Source: Tabrizicola flagellatus
GTDB taxonomy: Bacteria > Pseudomonadota > Alphaproteobacteria > Rhodobacterales > Rhodobacteraceae
Direction of reading: 5' to 3'
NCBI RefSeq assembly: GCF_008271465.1
Contig: NZ_VMDU01000005.1
Span: 202,853-266,852, forward strand
DNA length: 64,000 bases
Shown: positions 8,691 to 18,881 of the stretch, in pieces
Layout of the letters: the number at the start of each line of letters is the position of its first letter
How positions within the stretch are numbered: the first letter of the stretch is position 1
Position numbers and translations under genes: made by a program
Notes under the pieces: generated by a model
What the model saw: the letters and a program-made list of their open reading frames with translations, nothing else
The model's database searches: none
What the model was told of the DNA's origin: nothing

Positions 8691-11659
8691 CGTTCCTCCA
8701 CCAGGATCTCGCGCTTGCCGACGTGGTTCGCACGGGTGACGATGCCCTGCTCCTCCATCTGCTCGACCAGACGCGCGGCCTTGTTGTAGCCGATGCCCAG
8801 TTTCCGCTGGATGTAGCTGGTGGAACACTTCCGGTCCCGCGCCACGATCGCCACGGCCTGATCGTACAGCGCATCGTCCGAAGCCTCGCCCGAGCCGAGG
8901 CCCAGCACCATGTCGATGTCGCTTGCCACCTCGTCCTCCGGCCCCTCGACCACGCCCGACATGTAGACCGGCGGGCCGAAGCTCTTCAGGTGGTTGACGA
9001 TCTCTTCCACTTCCTCGTCCGAAACGAACGGCCCGTGGATCCGGGTGATCTTCGCGCCGTTGCCCATGTAGAGCATGTCGCCCGCGCCCAGCAGCTGCTC
9101 GGCCCCCTGTTCGCCCAGGATCGTGCGGCTGTCGATCTTCGAGGTGACCTGGAAGGAAATCCGCGTCGGGAAGTTGGCCTTGATCGTGCCGGTGATGACA
9201 TCGACCGAAGGCCGCTGCGTCGCCATGATCAGGTGAATGCCCGACGCCCGCGCCATCTGGGCAAGGCGCTGGATGCAGGCCTCGATCTCCTTGCCCGCCA
9301 CCATCATCAGGTCGGCCATCTCGTCCACGATGACGACGATGTAGGGGAAGGGCTGCGGCGCGAATTCTTCGGTCTCGAACACCGGATCGCCGGTTTCCTC
9401 GTCGAACCCGGTCTGGATCGTGCGCTTGAACATCTCGCCCTTGGCCAGCGCCTCGCGGACGCGCCCGTTGTAGCCCTCGATGTTGCGCACGCCCATCTTG
9501 GACATCTTGCGATAGCGTTCCTCCATCTCGCCCACGACCCATTTCAGGGCGACGACCGCCTTCTTCGGGTCGGTCACGACGGGGGACAGAAGATGCGGAA
9601 TGCCGTCATAGACCGACAGTTCGAGCATCTTCGGGTCGATCATGATCAGCCGGCACTCCTCGGGCGTCAGCTTGTAGAGGAGGCTCAGGATCATCGTGTT
9701 GATCGCAACCGACTTGCCCGACCCCGTGGTCCCGGCGATCAGGAGGTGGGGCATCTTCGCCAGGTTCGCCACCACGGGCTCGCCGCCGATGTCCTTGCCG
9801 AGCGCCAGCGGTAGCCGCATCTGGCTGTCGCCGAAGTCGCGCGCCGACAGGATCTCGCGCAGCACCACCTTCTCGCGGTGGGCGTTCGGCAGTTCGATGC
9901 CGATCACACTGCGCCCCGGCACGGTCGAGACACGGGCCGAAAGCGCCGACATCGACCGGGCGATGTCGTCGGCCAGACCGATCACGCGGCTGGCCTTCAG
10001 GCCCGGCGCCGGTTCCAGCTCGTACATGGTGACCACCGGGCCGGGACGGACGGCGACGATCTCGCCCTTCACGCCGTAGTCGTCCAGCACCGATTCCAGC
10101 ATCCGCGCGTTCTCTTCCAGCGCCTCGTCCGACAGCTGGTTGCGCTGGATCGTCACCGGCGCGGCCAACAGGCTCAGCGGCGGCAGTTCATAGGTCTGTG
10201 CATGGTCGTCGAAACGCAGGGCCGGCTGACTTTCCGCCATCGCCTGGCGCGAGGGTGCAGGCTTCTTCACCGAGTGCTGCACCACGGCCTTGCGATCCGG
10301 CGCAAATCCCGTCGGGCGGGCAGGCGGCAGCTCATCCTCCGGATCGTCCAGCCGATAGCCGGCGCTCTCGTCCCGGTCCGCCGAGGCTGCGCCCTCGTTC
10401 AGGGTCAGCGGCTCCTCGTCTTCGGCCTCTGGCTCCCAGGCCCGCGGGGCGCTCACCGGCGGGACCGACCGGGGCAGGGGCCGCGTGTCGGCCATCAGCA
10501 CGGCCGGCCCCTTCGGCCGCATCACCGGCGGCTCGACCCGCGCGGCGGTGGGCAGCGGCGGCGGCGCCACCGGGAAATCGGGCGTGCGCAGCACGCGGTT
10601 GCGGATCACGTCGGAAATCCGCGCCTTGATCCGGTCCTCGCTGGGCATCGAGGGATCCCAGGAAGGCTCGTATTCGACCAGTTCCGGCTCGGGCTCCGGC
10701 TGGTGCTTGCGGCGCAGGCGGTCCAGCAGGCCAAGCTTCTCCTTCGCGGGTGCCATTTCCGCCTCGGGTGCCGGATGCCGGGTCTCGCCGCGCAGCGCGG
10801 CCGGCATCGCCCGGCCCTGACTGGCCCGCAGCGGCTCGGGCTTCATCGTCGCGGCCGCGCCCCCCGTTACCGGCGGCACCACCCGGCGTGACACCGGGGC
10901 GTCGCGGCCCATGGCGACTGGCGGTTCAAAGTTCCGCGCAGCGGTCACATTCGCCGACCGTGCGCGGGCCCGATCCTGCAGGGCGGCCGCGCCGGTCAGG
11001 GCGCCGCGCGCCCCCGCCCCCAGCGCCTGCCGCAGCGCCGAATAGCCCAGGATCGACCCCAGAAGCAGGAACCGCCGGATCGCGCGCAGCTCTTCCATGT
11101 CGAAGCCGGTCACGAACAGCATCATCGCGACCAGCCCGGCAAAGGTGATCAGCGACAGAAGCTTCAGCCCGAAGCCTGCCGTCCCCGGGATGATCCCCAG
11201 AAGCGACCCTGTCACCGTGTCGCCGAACAGCCCCCCCAGGCCGAAGGTATGCGCCCAGCCATCCCCCGGCACCAGGGTCGCGCAGTGGACGGCCGCGAAG
11301 GCCACCGCGATCACCGCAAAGGCCACCCGTCCGATGGCCCTTTCGCCCCCGCGATGGATCATGAAGCGCACGCCCCAGGCGCCGAAGATCAGCGGGATCG
11401 TCCATGCGCCCTTGCCGATCAGGATGATCAGCGTCGAGGACAGCGCCGCCCCGAAGCGCCCGAAGATGTTCCGCGCGGGTTCCTCGGTCGCGACCATCCA
11501 GCCCGGATCCTCTGGCGAATAGCTCCACAGCATCAGCGAGAAGGCCAGCCCGACCAGCACCAGGACCAGCCCCAGAAGCTCGCGCCCCCGGCGTTCCAGC
11601 ATTGCCTGCGTGCCCTGGTCCAGAAGCGGATCGCGCTGCCGTGCCTGATAGGATGCCAT
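8687..11659 (-). CDS. ftsK: DNA translocase FtsK
   Basis: 990 residues. Four N-terminal membrane helices (about 27-190) anchor it at the septum. A long Pro/Glu-rich linker follows, then the RecA-like motor with Walker A GTTGSGKS (about 640) and Walker [11 protein letters not shown] (about 775). The C-terminal winged-helix gamma domain (about 920-985, [20 protein letters not shown]) reads polar KOPS sequences and activates XerCD. It pumps chromosome termini apart at cell division. The ATG at [10 protein letters not shown] has GAGGG upstream and lies 11 bases after the aminotransferase stop, so I prefer it to upstream in-frame starts that would run into that gene. Length and order of domains are normal. 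Confidence 0.95.
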   Translation of the reverse strand: MASYQARQRDPLLDQGTQAMLERRGRELLGLVLVLVGLAFSLMLWSYSPEDPGWMVATEEPARNIFGRFGAALSSTLIILIGKGAWTIPLIFGAWGVRFMIHRGGERAIGRVAFAVIAVAFAAVHCATLVPGDGWAHTFGLGGLFGDTVTGSLLGIIPGTAGFGLKLLSLITFAGLVAMMLFVTGFDMEELRAIRRFLLLGSILGYSALRQALGAGARGALTGAAALQDRARARSANVTAARNFEPPVAMGRDAPVSRRVVPPVTGGAAATMKPEPLRASQGRAMPAALRGETRHPAPEAEMAPAKEKLGLLDRLRRKHQPEPEPELVEYEPSWDPSMPSEDRIKARISDVIRNRVLRTPDFPVAPPPLPTAARVEPPVMRPKGPAVLMADTRPLPRSVPPVSAPRAWEPEAEDEEPLTLNEGAASADRDESAGYRLDDPEDELPPARPTGFAPDRKAVVQHSVKKPAPSRQAMAESQPALRFDDHAQTYELPPLSLLAAPVTIQRNQLSDEALEENARMLESVLDDYGVKGEIVAVRPGPVVTMYELEPAPGLKASRVIGLADDIARSMSALSARVSTVPGRSVIGIELPNAHREKVVLREILSARDFGDSQMRLPLALGKDIGGEPVVANLAKMPHLLIAGTTGSGKSVAINTMILSLLYKLTPEECRLIMIDPKMLELSVYDGIPHLLSPVVTDPKKAVVALKWVVGEMEERYRKMSKMGVRNIEGYNGRVREALAKGEMFKRTIQTGFDEETGDPVFETEEFAPQPFPYIVVIVDEMADLMMVAGKEIEACIQRLAQMARASGIHLIMATQRPSVDVITGTIKANFPTRISFQVTSKIDSRTILGEQGAEQLLGAGDMLYMGNGAKITRIHGPFVSDEEVEEIVNHLKSFGPPVYMSGVVEGPEDEVASDIDMVLGLGSGEASDDALYDQAVAIVARDRKCSTSYIQRKLGIGYNKAARLVEQMEEQGIVTRANHVGKREILVEER

Positions 11660-11670
11660 TCGTCCCTCAC

Positions 11671-12849
11671 TCACCCATAGATGCAGTCGCGAAGCCTGGT
11701 CAGCCCGCGCTGCGTTTCTTCTTGCGGGGCCACCAGGGCCACCCGGATATATCCGCGGCCGGGGTTCTCGCCCCCGACCTCGCGCGACAGGTAGCCGCCG
11801 GGCAGCACCCGCACCCCCGTCTCGCGCCAAAGCTTCAGGGCTGCCGCCTCACCATCCTCGACGGGCAGCCACAGGAAGAACCCGCCCCCCGGCGCTCGAT
11901 AGCCCTGCACTCCGGCGAAAATCACATCCGCATCGCGGAACTTCGCCTGATACAGCGCGCGCGAGGCATCTACATGCGCCTCGTCCGCCCAGGCTGCCTC
12001 GGCCACCCGCTGCAAGGGCAGGGGCAGGGGGGCACCGGCGAAGGCACGCAGCTTGCGGATGCGCCCCATGCTTTCCGGCCCCGCGGCCACGAAGCCCGAC
12101 CGCAGCCCCGGCAGGTTCGACCGCTTGGACAGCGAATGGAACACCACGACGCGCTCGGGATCGGCTCCTTGCGCCTCGGCCACCTGCAACAGGCCGGGCG
12201 GCGGCGCCTCGCGCCAGATCTCGGAATAGCACTCGTCGGCCAGCACCTTGAAATCATGCCGCTCGGCCAGCGCCAGGAGGTCCGCCAGATATTCCTTAGA
12301 GGCCACCGCGCCCTGCGGGTTGGCGGGCGAACAGATATAGGCCAGTGCCACCCGGTCCAGCACGTCCTTGGGCAGGCTGCCGTAATCGGGCAGGAACCCG
12401 GTCGCGGCGGTGGCGGGGACATAGACGGGTTCCGCCCCCACGGTCAGCGCGGCCACGGCATAGACCTGGTAGAACGGGTTCGGCATCAGGACGACCGGGG
12501 TCTTCCCGGCCTTGGTCTCGGGGCAGAGCGCGATGCAGGCGTTGAACAGCCCCTCGCGCGTCCCGTTCAGCGCCATCAGCCGGTCCTCGGCCACCGTCAC
12601 GCCATAGCGCCGCGCAATCCAGCCCGAGATCGCCGCCAGCAGCTCGGGCGTCCCGTCGTTCGGCGGATAGACGCCAAAGCCCGAAAGGTTCGCGGCAAGG
12701 ATCGGCCCCACGAAATCGGGCATGGCATGACGCGGCTCGCCGATGGTCATGGTAATTGGTTCGCCGCCGGGGGCGTGCGCGTCCAGAAGCTTCCGCAGAC
12801 GCGGAAACGCATAATCCGGCAGGTTCGAAAACCGCTCAGGAAACGCCAT
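11671..12849 (-). CDS. dapC: Aminotransferase class I/II, probable N-succinyldiaminopimelate aminotransferase
   Basis: 392 residues of the fold-type I PLP family. The pyridoxal lysine lies in [15 protein letters not shown], preceded by the cofactor-binding Asp/Tyr in [11 protein letters not shown] and the Asn of [10 protein letters not shown]. The SNLPGLR(S/C)G signature is what I associate with DapC-type enzymes of alphaproteobacteria, which convert N-succinyl-2-amino-6-ketopimelate to N-succinyl-LL-DAP. The window also carries dapB, dapD, dapE and dapF, which supports the call. It heads the dapC-ftsK-nuclease-like operon. A related aminotransferase function cannot be excluded from sequence alone. 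Confidence 0.75.
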   Translation of the reverse strand: MAFPERFSNLPDYAFPRLRKLLDAHAPGGEPITMTIGEPRHAMPDFVGPILAANLSGFGVYPPNDGTPELLAAISGWIARRYGVTVAEDRLMALNGTREGLFNACIALCPETKAGKTPVVLMPNPFYQVYAVAALTVGAEPVYVPATAATGFLPDYGSLPKDVLDRVALAYICSPANPQGAVASKEYLADLLALAERHDFKVLADECYSEIWREAPPPGLLQVAEAQGADPERVVVFHSLSKRSNLPGLRSGFVAAGPESMGRIRKLRAFAGAPLPLPLQRVAEAAWADEAHVDASRALYQAKFRDADVIFAGVQGYRAPGGGFFLWLPVEDGEAAALKLWRETGVRVLPGGYLSREVGGENPGRGYIRVALVAPQEETQRGLTRLRDCIYG

Positions 12850-12968
12850 TGCTGCCTCAATCGCGGGGTCTATGCGCCCCGTTTTCCGGCACGATAGCGG
12901 CCCTCGCGCGTGAGGTCCACAAAAAACCCTTCACGCTGAGAGGCTTGGGGCGCGACCTGTTGCAATTT

Positions 12969-12991
12969 CGTAGGGTGCGCTACAGCGCACC
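12969..12991. repeat. Dispersed palindromic repeat, copy 1
   Basis: The core is a perfect palindrome GGTGCGCT-AC-AGCGCACC at 12974-12991, preceded by CGTAG. The same 23 bases occur at 30908-30930. Both copies sit at the 3' end of minus-strand genes. The rest of the 12850-13016 gap shows nothing else recognisable. Confidence 0.7.
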
Positions 12992-13016
12992 ATCCGCCGG
13001 TGCGCGGTCGCGCGCC

Positions 13017-13337
13017 CTAGACCTGCTTCGGCCCGACATTCTCGGCGAAAGCCTTGTCGAAGGCCGCCTTCTTCGCGTCATCCGCCTCGGTCTGGTGCAG
13101 GGCCACCCAGTCGGCATAGGGCATGCCATAGACGATCTCGCGCGCCTCGTCCTTGCTCAGGGGTATCCCCCGCTCGGCGGCGGCTTCCTGGTACCAGCGG
13201 CTCAGGCAATTCCGGCAGAAGCCGCCAAGATTCATCAGGTCGATGTTCTGCACATCCGGCCGCTTGACCATCAGGTGATGCACCAGCGCCCGGAAGGCCG
13301 CCGCCTCCAGCTCGGTCCGCGTCGCGTCGTTCATCAT
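13017..13337 (-). CDS. DUF1244 family protein
   Basis: 106 residues. The central NLGGFCRNCLSRWYQEAA segment with its CxxC pair is diagnostic of DUF1244, a small helical family widespread in alpha- and gammaproteobacteria with solved structures but no established function. Its first ATG overlaps the stop of the N-formylglutamate amidohydrolase gene by 4 bases, so the two are translated together. The conserved cysteines suggest metal or redox chemistry, but this is conjecture. Confidence 0.9.
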   Translation of the reverse strand: MMNDATRTELEAAAFRALVHHLMVKRPDVQNIDLMNLGGFCRNCLSRWYQEAAAERGIPLSKDEAREIVYGMPYADWVALHQTEADDAKKAAFDKAFAENVGPKQV

Positions 13338-14062
13338 ATCGTCTCCAGCACTTGGCTCAGGATGCCTGCCAGCCGCCCGGCCCAGTGCGCCTGCTCGGCG
13401 GGCGTGGCGATCAGATCGTTCCGCACCTCTATAAGTGTGTTGTGCCTCCCGGTCCGCAAGGCATGCCGATCGATCGCATCGCCCGGCAGATGGCCCGAAT
13501 AGGGTTCGTTGTCGCCTATGCAGAGGTCCGTCTCCGCCCGCAACCGCGCGATCAGCGGTTTCGAGAACCGCTCATCCAGGTGGCTGTACAGCACTCCCAC
13601 ATGCCAGGGTCGCGGCGCGCGGCCGCGCAGGCAGGGGGTGAAGGAATGGATCGCCAGGATCACCCGGTCCGGCCGCAGCGCCGCCAGCCGGGCATAGGCG
13701 GCGTGATAGGGGCGATAGAGCCGGTCCAGCCGCGCCTCGATCCCCTCCGCCCCGATGTGCCGGTTGGCCGGGATGATCGTCCCGTCGTAAAGCTGCATCA
13801 CCAGTGTCGGGTCGTCCTCGCCCCGGTTCGGGTCGATCACCAGGCGGCTGAAGTCCGACAGGATCACCGGGCTGTCCAGCAGCCGCCCAAGCTCGCAGGC
13901 CACCCCCGCCGCACCCACGTCCCAGGCGATGTGGCGGGCCATGTCCTCGGCCGGGATGCCCAGGTCGCCGCCGTTCACCCACTCCGGCACCCGGTTCGAC
14001 GCATGGTCGCAGGTCACCAGCCAGCGCCCCTTGCGATCCTCGCCCTCGATCCTGAACGCCAC
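13334..14062 (-). CDS. N-formylglutamate amidohydrolase family protein
   Basis: 242 residues of the FGase (HutG-like) family. Visible signatures are TCDHASNRVPEW near the N-terminus, IAWDVGAAGVA, DFSRLVIDPNRG and AIHSFTPCLRG, which carry the metal ligands and substrate contacts of the family. Characterised members hydrolyse N-formyl-L-glutamate in histidine breakdown. No other hut gene is near, so the in vivo substrate is open. It is first in a two-gene unit with the DUF1244 gene and divergent from pyruvate kinase. Confidence 0.88.
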   Translation of the reverse strand: MAFRIEGEDRKGRWLVTCDHASNRVPEWVNGGDLGIPAEDMARHIAWDVGAAGVACELGRLLDSPVILSDFSRLVIDPNRGEDDPTLVMQLYDGTIIPANRHIGAEGIEARLDRLYRPYHAAYARLAALRPDRVILAIHSFTPCLRGRAPRPWHVGVLYSHLDERFSKPLIARLRAETDLCIGDNEPYSGHLPGDAIDRHALRTGRHNTLIEVRNDLIATPAEQAHWAGRLAGILSQVLETI

Positions 14063-14143
14063 GCTTCACCCCCGCCGTCCCGACCCGCTTCTACCCGCAA
14101 CCGCCCGCCGATGCCAGCGACCGGCGCGCCTCGCGCCGCCGCC

Positions 14144-14172
14144 CCCAAAATTCTTCGCCGAAGAATTTTGGG
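14144..14172. repeat. Hairpin repeat family B, copy 1
   Basis: CCCAAAATTCTTCG and CGAAGAATTTTGGG form a perfect 14-bp inverted repeat around a single C, so the real loop is the TTCGCCGAA turn. It lies between the divergent amidohydrolase and pyruvate kinase genes. A related copy lies at 43013-43041. No T-run follows on either strand, so it is not a typical terminator. Confidence 0.75.
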
Positions 14173-14267
14173 CCCCGCCCGGCGGAAGCGGGCGTTGCGG
14201 GATGGACCGACTTGGTCCATAAGGCACGCGGCCCACATCAACGGAACCTATGAGCAGGAGGATGGCG

Positions 14268-15713
14268 ATGCGCCGCCACCGCAACGTGAAGATTGTGGCC
14301 ACGCTTGGCCCGGCGTCCAGCAGCTACGAGATGATCCGCGCGCTCTTCGAGGCCGGGGCCGACGTGTTCCGCCTGAACATGAGCCACGGCTCCCACGACG
14401 ACATCCGCAAGCGCCACGAGATCATCCGCCAGGTCGAAAAGGATCTCGGTCGCCCGATCGGCATCCTCGCCGACCTGCAGGGCCCCAAACTCCGCGTCGG
14501 CGTCTTCGCCAACGGCGCCGAGGACCTGGTCGAAGGCGCCGCCTTCCGCATGGATCTCTCCACCGCCCCCGGCGATGCCAGGCGCGTGAACCTGCCGCAT
14601 CCCGAGATCTTTGCGGCGCTGGAACCCGGCACTTCGCTTCTGGTCAATGACGGCAAGATCCGCCTGCGCGTCAACGCCTGCGGCAAGGACTTCGCCGATT
14701 GCACCGTGGAAGTCGGCGGCACGATCTCGAACCGCAAGGGCGTGAACGTGCCCGACGTGGTTCTGCCGCTTGCCGCGCTGTCGGAGAAGGACCGCACCGA
14801 CCTCGAATTCGTATGCGAACTGGGCGTGGACTGGCTGGCCCTGTCCTTCGTGCAGCGCCCCGAGGACGTGATCGAGGCCCGCACCCTGGCCAAGGGCCGC
14901 GCCGCGATACTCTCCAAGATCGAGAAGCCGGCGGCCGTGAAGGCCTATGACGCCATCCTCCAGGTCTCGGACGGGATCATGGTGGCGCGCGGCGACCTTG
15001 GCGTCGAACTGCCCGTGACCTCGGTGCCCCCGATCCAGAAGCGTCTGGTGCGCGGCGCCCGCGCGGCGGCCAAACCGGTGATCGTGGCCACCCAGATGCT
15101 CGAATCGATGATCGAATCGCCCGTGCCCACCCGGGCCGAGGTCTCGGACGTGGCGACCGCGATCTACGAAGGCGCCGATGCGGTGATGCTGTCGGCCGAA
15201 TCCGCGGCCGGCAAGTATCCGGTCGAGGCGGTGACCACGATGAACAACGTGGCGATGAGCGTCGAGAAGGATCCGACCTATCTGTCCATCATCGAGGCCA
15301 GCCGCGTCGTCCGCCGCGAATCGGTCGCCGACGGCATCGTCGCCGCCGCGCGCGAGATCGCCGAGGCCACGAACATCAAGGCGATCTGCTGCTTCAGCCA
15401 GTCGGGCACCACGGCCGCGCTGGTGGCGCGCGAACGCCCGCATGTGGCGATCCTGGCGCTCACCCCGCTCATGTCCACCGCGCGGCGGCTGGCGCTGACC
15501 TGGGGCACGCATTGCGTCATCACCCCGCCGCAGGAACGCTTCAAGGGCGCGGTACTCGCGGCCGTGGGCGCGGCGCGGTCGGATGGTTTTGCCACCGAAG
15601 AAGACCAGATCGTCGTCACTGCGGGCGTGCCGTTCAACGTCAAGGGCACGACGAACATCCTGCGCGTGGCGCCCTGCGACGAACGCTTGATCTCGCGCGT
15701 GGACCCCGAGTAG
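14268..15713 (+). CDS. pyk: Pyruvate kinase
   Basis: 481 residues from the chosen ATG (MRRHRNVKIV). AGGAGG lies seven bases upstream, which favours this start over in-frame ATGs 6 and 18 bases earlier. Key motifs are RLNMSHGSHDD, ADLQGPKLRVG, SKIEKPAAV (catalytic Lys), VARGDLGVE and the MLESMIESPVPTRAE signature. The C-terminal domain follows at about 350-480. It makes pyruvate and ATP from phosphoenolpyruvate in the last glycolytic step. Length and motifs are complete. A short membrane protein and the L35-L20 operon follow on the same strand. Confidence 0.97.
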   Translation: MRRHRNVKIVATLGPASSSYEMIRALFEAGADVFRLNMSHGSHDDIRKRHEIIRQVEKDLGRPIGILADLQGPKLRVGVFANGAEDLVEGAAFRMDLSTAPGDARRVNLPHPEIFAALEPGTSLLVNDGKIRLRVNACGKDFADCTVEVGGTISNRKGVNVPDVVLPLAALSEKDRTDLEFVCELGVDWLALSFVQRPEDVIEARTLAKGRAAILSKIEKPAAVKAYDAILQVSDGIMVARGDLGVELPVTSVPPIQKRLVRGARAAAKPVIVATQMLESMIESPVPTRAEVSDVATAIYEGADAVMLSAESAAGKYPVEAVTTMNNVAMSVEKDPTYLSIIEASRVVRRESVADGIVAAAREIAEATNIKAICCFSQSGTTAALVARERPHVAILALTPLMSTARRLALTWGTHCVITPPQERFKGAVLAAVGAARSDGFATEEDQIVVTAGVPFNVKGTTNILRVAPCDERLISRVDPE

Positions 15714-15746
15714 GCTCTGCCCGCGCGGGGTCACGGGCGAGGCGCC

Positions 15747-15971
15747 ATGGACACGGATCTGCTGCTGACGGTCGGCATCGTGCTGACGGTGCTCTCGGTG
15801 CCATCCCTGTTGTCGGCCTGGGTCGAGAACAGGGCCCCCCGCACGGGCGCCATCATGGCGGTGACGGCGCTCGGCATGATCTCGGCGGCGTTGATCTACA
15901 GCCCCGGCGGATATGCCTTCGAGCAGGTGCCCGGGGTCGTTCTCAAGACGGTGATGCGCCTGTTCGATTGA
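15747..15971 (+). CDS. Small membrane protein of unknown function
   Basis: 74 residues with two hydrophobic helices (about 5-25 and 36-56) joined by a short charged loop, [10 protein letters not shown] do not recognise a family with an assigned role. It lies 33 bases after pyk and upstream of rpmI and is probably carried on the pyk transcript. No catalytic motif is visible. Confidence 0.7.
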   Translation: MDTDLLLTVGIVLTVLSVPSLLSAWVENRAPRTGAIMAVTALGMISAALIYSPGGYAFEQVPGVVLKTVMRLFD

Positions 15972-16080
15972 CGCAATCCGCTTGCACCTTTTCCCGGCTG
16001 CCCCTATAGGGGCGGCTTCGATACCCGCACGGCCGGCCAAGGTGGCATGCCGAGTCGTGCCTGAAACCACGGAGATGGAA

Positions 16081-16281
16081 ATGCCCAAGATGAAGACCAA
16101 GTCGGCGGCGAAGAAGCGCTTCAGCTTCACGGCCACCGGTCGGGTGAAGGCCGGCGTCGCCGGCAAGCGCCACGGCATGATCAAGCGCACCCCGAAATTC
16201 GTCCGCGACGCGACCGGCACCATGCTGCTCTGCGACAGCGATGCGAAGATCGTCAAGAAATACATGCCCTACGACCGGTAA
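16081..16281 (+). CDS. rpmI: 50S ribosomal protein L35
   Basis: 66 residues, the normal length for bacterial L35. The sequence starts [14 protein letters not shown] and is rich in Lys/Arg, matching the family throughout. GGAGATGGAA stands before the ATG. It is followed 12 bases later by rplT, the standard L35-L20 pair. No infC is found upstream here, unlike the Escherichia coli arrangement. Confidence 0.97.
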   Translation: MPKMKTKSAAKKRFSFTATGRVKAGVAGKRHGMIKRTPKFVRDATGTMLLCDSDAKIVKKYMPYDR

Positions 16282-16293
16282 GGAGAGCCCCAG

Positions 16294-16656
16294 ATGTCCC
16301 GCGTCAAGTCCGGCAAGGTCACGCACGCCCGCCACCGCAAGGTTATCGCGCAGGCGAAAGGCTACTATGCCGCCCGTTCCACGAATTTCCGCACCGCGAC
16401 ACAGGCCGTCGACAAGGCCAACCAGTATGCGACCCGCGACCGCAAGGTCCGCAAGCGCCAGTTCCGCGCGCTGTGGATCCAGCGGATCAACGCTGCCGTC
16501 CGCCTGTTCGACTCCGAGATGACCTATTCGCGCCTTATCAACGGCCTGAACAAGGCCGGGATCGAGGTTGACCGCAAGGTCCTCGCCGACCTCGCCGTGC
16601 ACGAGCCCGAGGCGTTCAACGCCATCGCCGGGCAAGCGAAGGCCGCTCTGGCCTGA
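16294..16656 (+). CDS. rplT: 50S ribosomal protein L20
   Basis: 120 residues with the full basic N-terminal extension ([18 protein letters not shown]) and the globular domain containing [11 protein letters not shown] and [14 protein letters not shown]. It binds 23S rRNA early in 50S assembly. GGAGAG precedes the ATG. It is the last gene of the rpmI-rplT unit and is followed by a strong terminator. Confidence 0.98.
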   Translation: MSRVKSGKVTHARHRKVIAQAKGYYAARSTNFRTATQAVDKANQYATRDRKVRKRQFRALWIQRINAAVRLFDSEMTYSRLINGLNKAGIEVDRKVLADLAVHEPEAFNAIAGQAKAALA

Positions 16657-16666
16657 TCGGTCAGGT

Positions 16667-17443
16667 TCAAGGATAAGGAAAGGCCCTGCGGCGACGCGGG
16701 GCTTTTTTGTTTTGGCCGTCGAGGCGCCGCTCAAGCTCGGCATAGGGGCAGACATCCGCCTCGAACGGCACATTCCGCCGCCGGAACTGCTTCCCCTCGA
16801 CCACCTCCGGCGCGCTGATCCGGTCCATCCGGAAATGCCGGAAATCGGCCCGCGACGGGTCCCAGGCCACCAGGTACCACAAGGGCGGCAGGATCAGGAT
16901 AGCCTGTGGCTCGACCTCGCGCCGCGTCTCCGCCCCCTTGGCATCGCGGTAGCGAAAGCGCAGGGATAGTTGCCGCAGGAATGCCGTCTCGAAACAAGGG
17001 AGCAGCGCCTCCTCCATCCGCCCCGTGTCGGACAGGTCCTGCAGCGGCGACAGAATGCCCACATGCAGGCAGGCCAAGAGCCGCCGCAGGTCGCGCAGCT
17101 TGTCCGGGGGCAGCGTCCGCTCGACCTTCGCCAGACCCGCATCCGCCAGATCGGCAAAGGGCAGCGCCCGCGCCGCCCGCATCGTGGCGACGCTGATCAC
17201 CAGCGCGAACAGTTCGGCGACCGAGACCCGCGCCGTCCCCTGCATCGTCCCAGAGTCAAGCAGCACGCCCCCACCACGCCCGCAGTCGGTCTGGATGACA
17301 TAGCCCTGCTCGCGTAACGCCCCGATGTCGCGCAGCACCGTCCGGCGCGAGACATTCACCAGCCCCGCCAATTCACCCACCGTCACGCTGCCGTTGCGGC
17401 GCAACAGACGCAGAAGGGACTCCTGTCTCAGGCGGCTGCTCAT
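16667..17443 (-). CDS. WYL-domain transcriptional regulator (YafY type)
   Basis: 258 residues. An N-terminal DeoR-like winged helix (about 1-60, VNVSRRTVLRDIGAL) is followed by a WYL domain with LPPLWYLVAWD and a C-terminal MDRIS segment. Such regulators sense small ligands or nucleic acid ends. The gene diverges from a RidA-family gene 85 bases away, which it may control. Its last 14 or so codons (GQNKKAPRRRRAFPYP) are the antisense of the rplT terminator, so the basic tail is probably not part of the conserved fold. Confidence 0.88.
   Translation of the reverse strand: MSSRLRQESLLRLLRRNGSVTVGELAGLVNVSRRTVLRDIGALREQGYVIQTDCGRGGGVLLDSGTMQGTARVSVAELFALVISVATMRAARALPFADLADAGLAKVERTLPPDKLRDLRRLLACLHVGILSPLQDLSDTGRMEEALLPCFETAFLRQLSLRFRYRDAKGAETRREVEPQAILILPPLWYLVAWDPSRADFRHFRMDRISAPEVVEGKQFRRRNVPFEADVCPYAELERRLDGQNKKAPRRRRAFPYP
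16683..16708 (+). terminator. Rho-independent terminator of the rpmI-rplT operon
   Basis: GCCCTGCG and CGCGGGGC (8 bp with one G-U) close a GCGA tetraloop and are followed by TTTTTT. The same DNA encodes the C-terminal codons of the convergent WYL regulator. Confidence 0.92.
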
Positions 17444-17528
17444 GCCGGGGGTATAGCATGAATGGTGCCAGAATCTGTCACCGTTTCATCCTAGCCGGTT
17501 CCGACTGACCCACAGAAGGACACCGACC

Positions 17529-17930
17529 ATGACCCAGCCCCAGATCGTCAACCCGCCCCACCTGCCCGACCCGCGCCCGAACGGCTACAGCACTGCTGTC
17601 ATCACCCCTGCTTCCGGGCGCCTTGCCTTCATCTCGGGCCAGGGCGGACAGGACCCCACCGGCGCGCTCTCCCCCGATTTCGCTACCCAGGTCCGGCAGG
17701 CCTATGCCAACATTTCCACGGTGATCGAGGCGCTCGGCGGCCGGCCCGACCAGGTGGTGAAACTGACGGCCTATGTCGTCGACCACAATATGGCCAAGCT
17801 TGGCCCTCTGACCGAAGCCGTGATCCGGATGTTCGGGGGCCGCCTGCCCGCGCAAACCCTGGTCCCGGTCCCGAAACTCGCCATCGACCCCATGCTGTTC
17901 GAGATCGAGGCGGTGCTTACCCTCGACTGA
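17529..17930 (+). CDS. RidA/YjgF family protein
   Basis: 133 residues with the RidA chorismate-mutase-like trimer fold. Signatures are FISGQGGQDPTG, a QVRQAYANISTVIEALGG helix, VVKLTAYVVD and the C-terminal LAIDPMLFEIEAVLTL. The conserved Arg that acts in imine deamination is not obvious at the usual C-terminal position, so it may be a Rid subfamily member without deaminase activity. GAAGGA precedes the ATG. Divergent from the WYL regulator. Confidence 0.85.
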   Translation: MTQPQIVNPPHLPDPRPNGYSTAVITPASGRLAFISGQGGQDPTGALSPDFATQVRQAYANISTVIEALGGRPDQVVKLTAYVVDHNMAKLGPLTEAVIRMFGGRLPAQTLVPVPKLAIDPMLFEIEAVLTLD

Positions 17931-17975
17931 CCGTGCCAAACCTTGTGGCCGGGGCGGCAGGCCCTGGCCGCAGGC

Positions 17976-18878
17976 CTACCGGACAAACACCCTGCTCGGG
18001 TGCAACTCGCCCCCCCGATAGTGCCCCACAGCGACCGCCAGGCCGTTCAGAGAGGCCCAGCCCTCGGTCCCCCAGTCGGCGTGCCCGATCACCTGCCCCG
18101 GATTGCCGTTCCGCAGCCGCACCGCGCCCTCCGGGGTCGCCCGGAACTCCGGCAGGTCCTGCAACCCCAACTCCAGCGGCAACAGCCGGGCGTCCAGCGC
18201 ATCGGTCTTGGCCTCGGCGTCGATCACCTCCAGCGAGACGCCCTGACCTGCTTCGAACGGCCCCGACCACTCCCGCCGCAGCCATTCGACATGCCCGAGG
18301 CACCCCAGCACCTGCCCAAGATCGCGCGCGATCGACCGCACATAGCCGCCCTTGCCGCAGACCATCTCCAGATCGACATGGTCCGCGTCGGGGCGGCCCA
18401 GCATGACCAGCCGCTCCACCCAGAGGGGCCGGGCGGCAAGGTCCATCACCTCACCCTCGCGCGCCAGGTCATAGGCCCGCTCGCCATCCACCTTCACCGC
18501 CGAATACTGCGGCGGAACCTGGAGGATCTCCCCCCGGAACGCCCCCAGCGCCGCCTCGATCTGCGCGTCCGTCGGCCGCAGTGTCGAGGTCGCGATCACG
18601 CGACCCGAGGCATCGTCCGTCTCCGTCGCCGCGCCCAGCACCACCCGGAACCGGTAGCACTTCAGCGCATCGGTGATGTAGGGGATCGTCTTGGTCGCCT
18701 CCCCCAGCGCCACGGCCAGCACGCCCGTCGCATCCGGGTCCAGAGTCCCGGCATGGCCCGCCTTCTGCGCCGACAACGCCCATTTGACCTTGTTGACCAC
18801 GGCGGTCGAGGTCACGCCCGCCGGCTTGTCCACGACCAGCCAGCCGCTGATCTCCCGCCCCTTGCGCGTGCGGCCCAT
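17976..18878 (-). CDS. truB: tRNA pseudouridine(55) synthase TruB
   Basis: 300 residues. The catalytic motif [14 protein letters not shown] contains the nucleophilic Asp. [14 protein letters not shown] and the N-terminal [12 protein letters not shown] are also typical. It isomerises U55 in the T loop of all tRNAs. A PUA-like C-terminal domain occupies about 250-300. It lies downstream of rbfA and a glycosidase-like gene on one transcript, in keeping with the common rbfA-truB pairing in bacteria. Confidence 0.96.
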   Translation of the reverse strand: MGRTRKGREISGWLVVDKPAGVTSTAVVNKVKWALSAQKAGHAGTLDPDATGVLAVALGEATKTIPYITDALKCYRFRVVLGAATETDDASGRVIATSTLRPTDAQIEAALGAFRGEILQVPPQYSAVKVDGERAYDLAREGEVMDLAARPLWVERLVMLGRPDADHVDLEMVCGKGGYVRSIARDLGQVLGCLGHVEWLRREWSGPFEAGQGVSLEVIDAEAKTDALDARLLPLELGLQDLPEFRATPEGAVRLRNGNPGQVIGHADWGTEGWASLNGLAVAVGHYRGGELHPSRVFVR

Positions 18879-18881
18879 CGC

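Noticed and set aside
8691..9542. Upstream extension of the PD-(D/E)XK-like frame into ftsK
   Set aside because: The extension translates to Arg/Gly-rich junk; the GTG overlapping the ftsK stop with GGAGG upstream is the plausible start.
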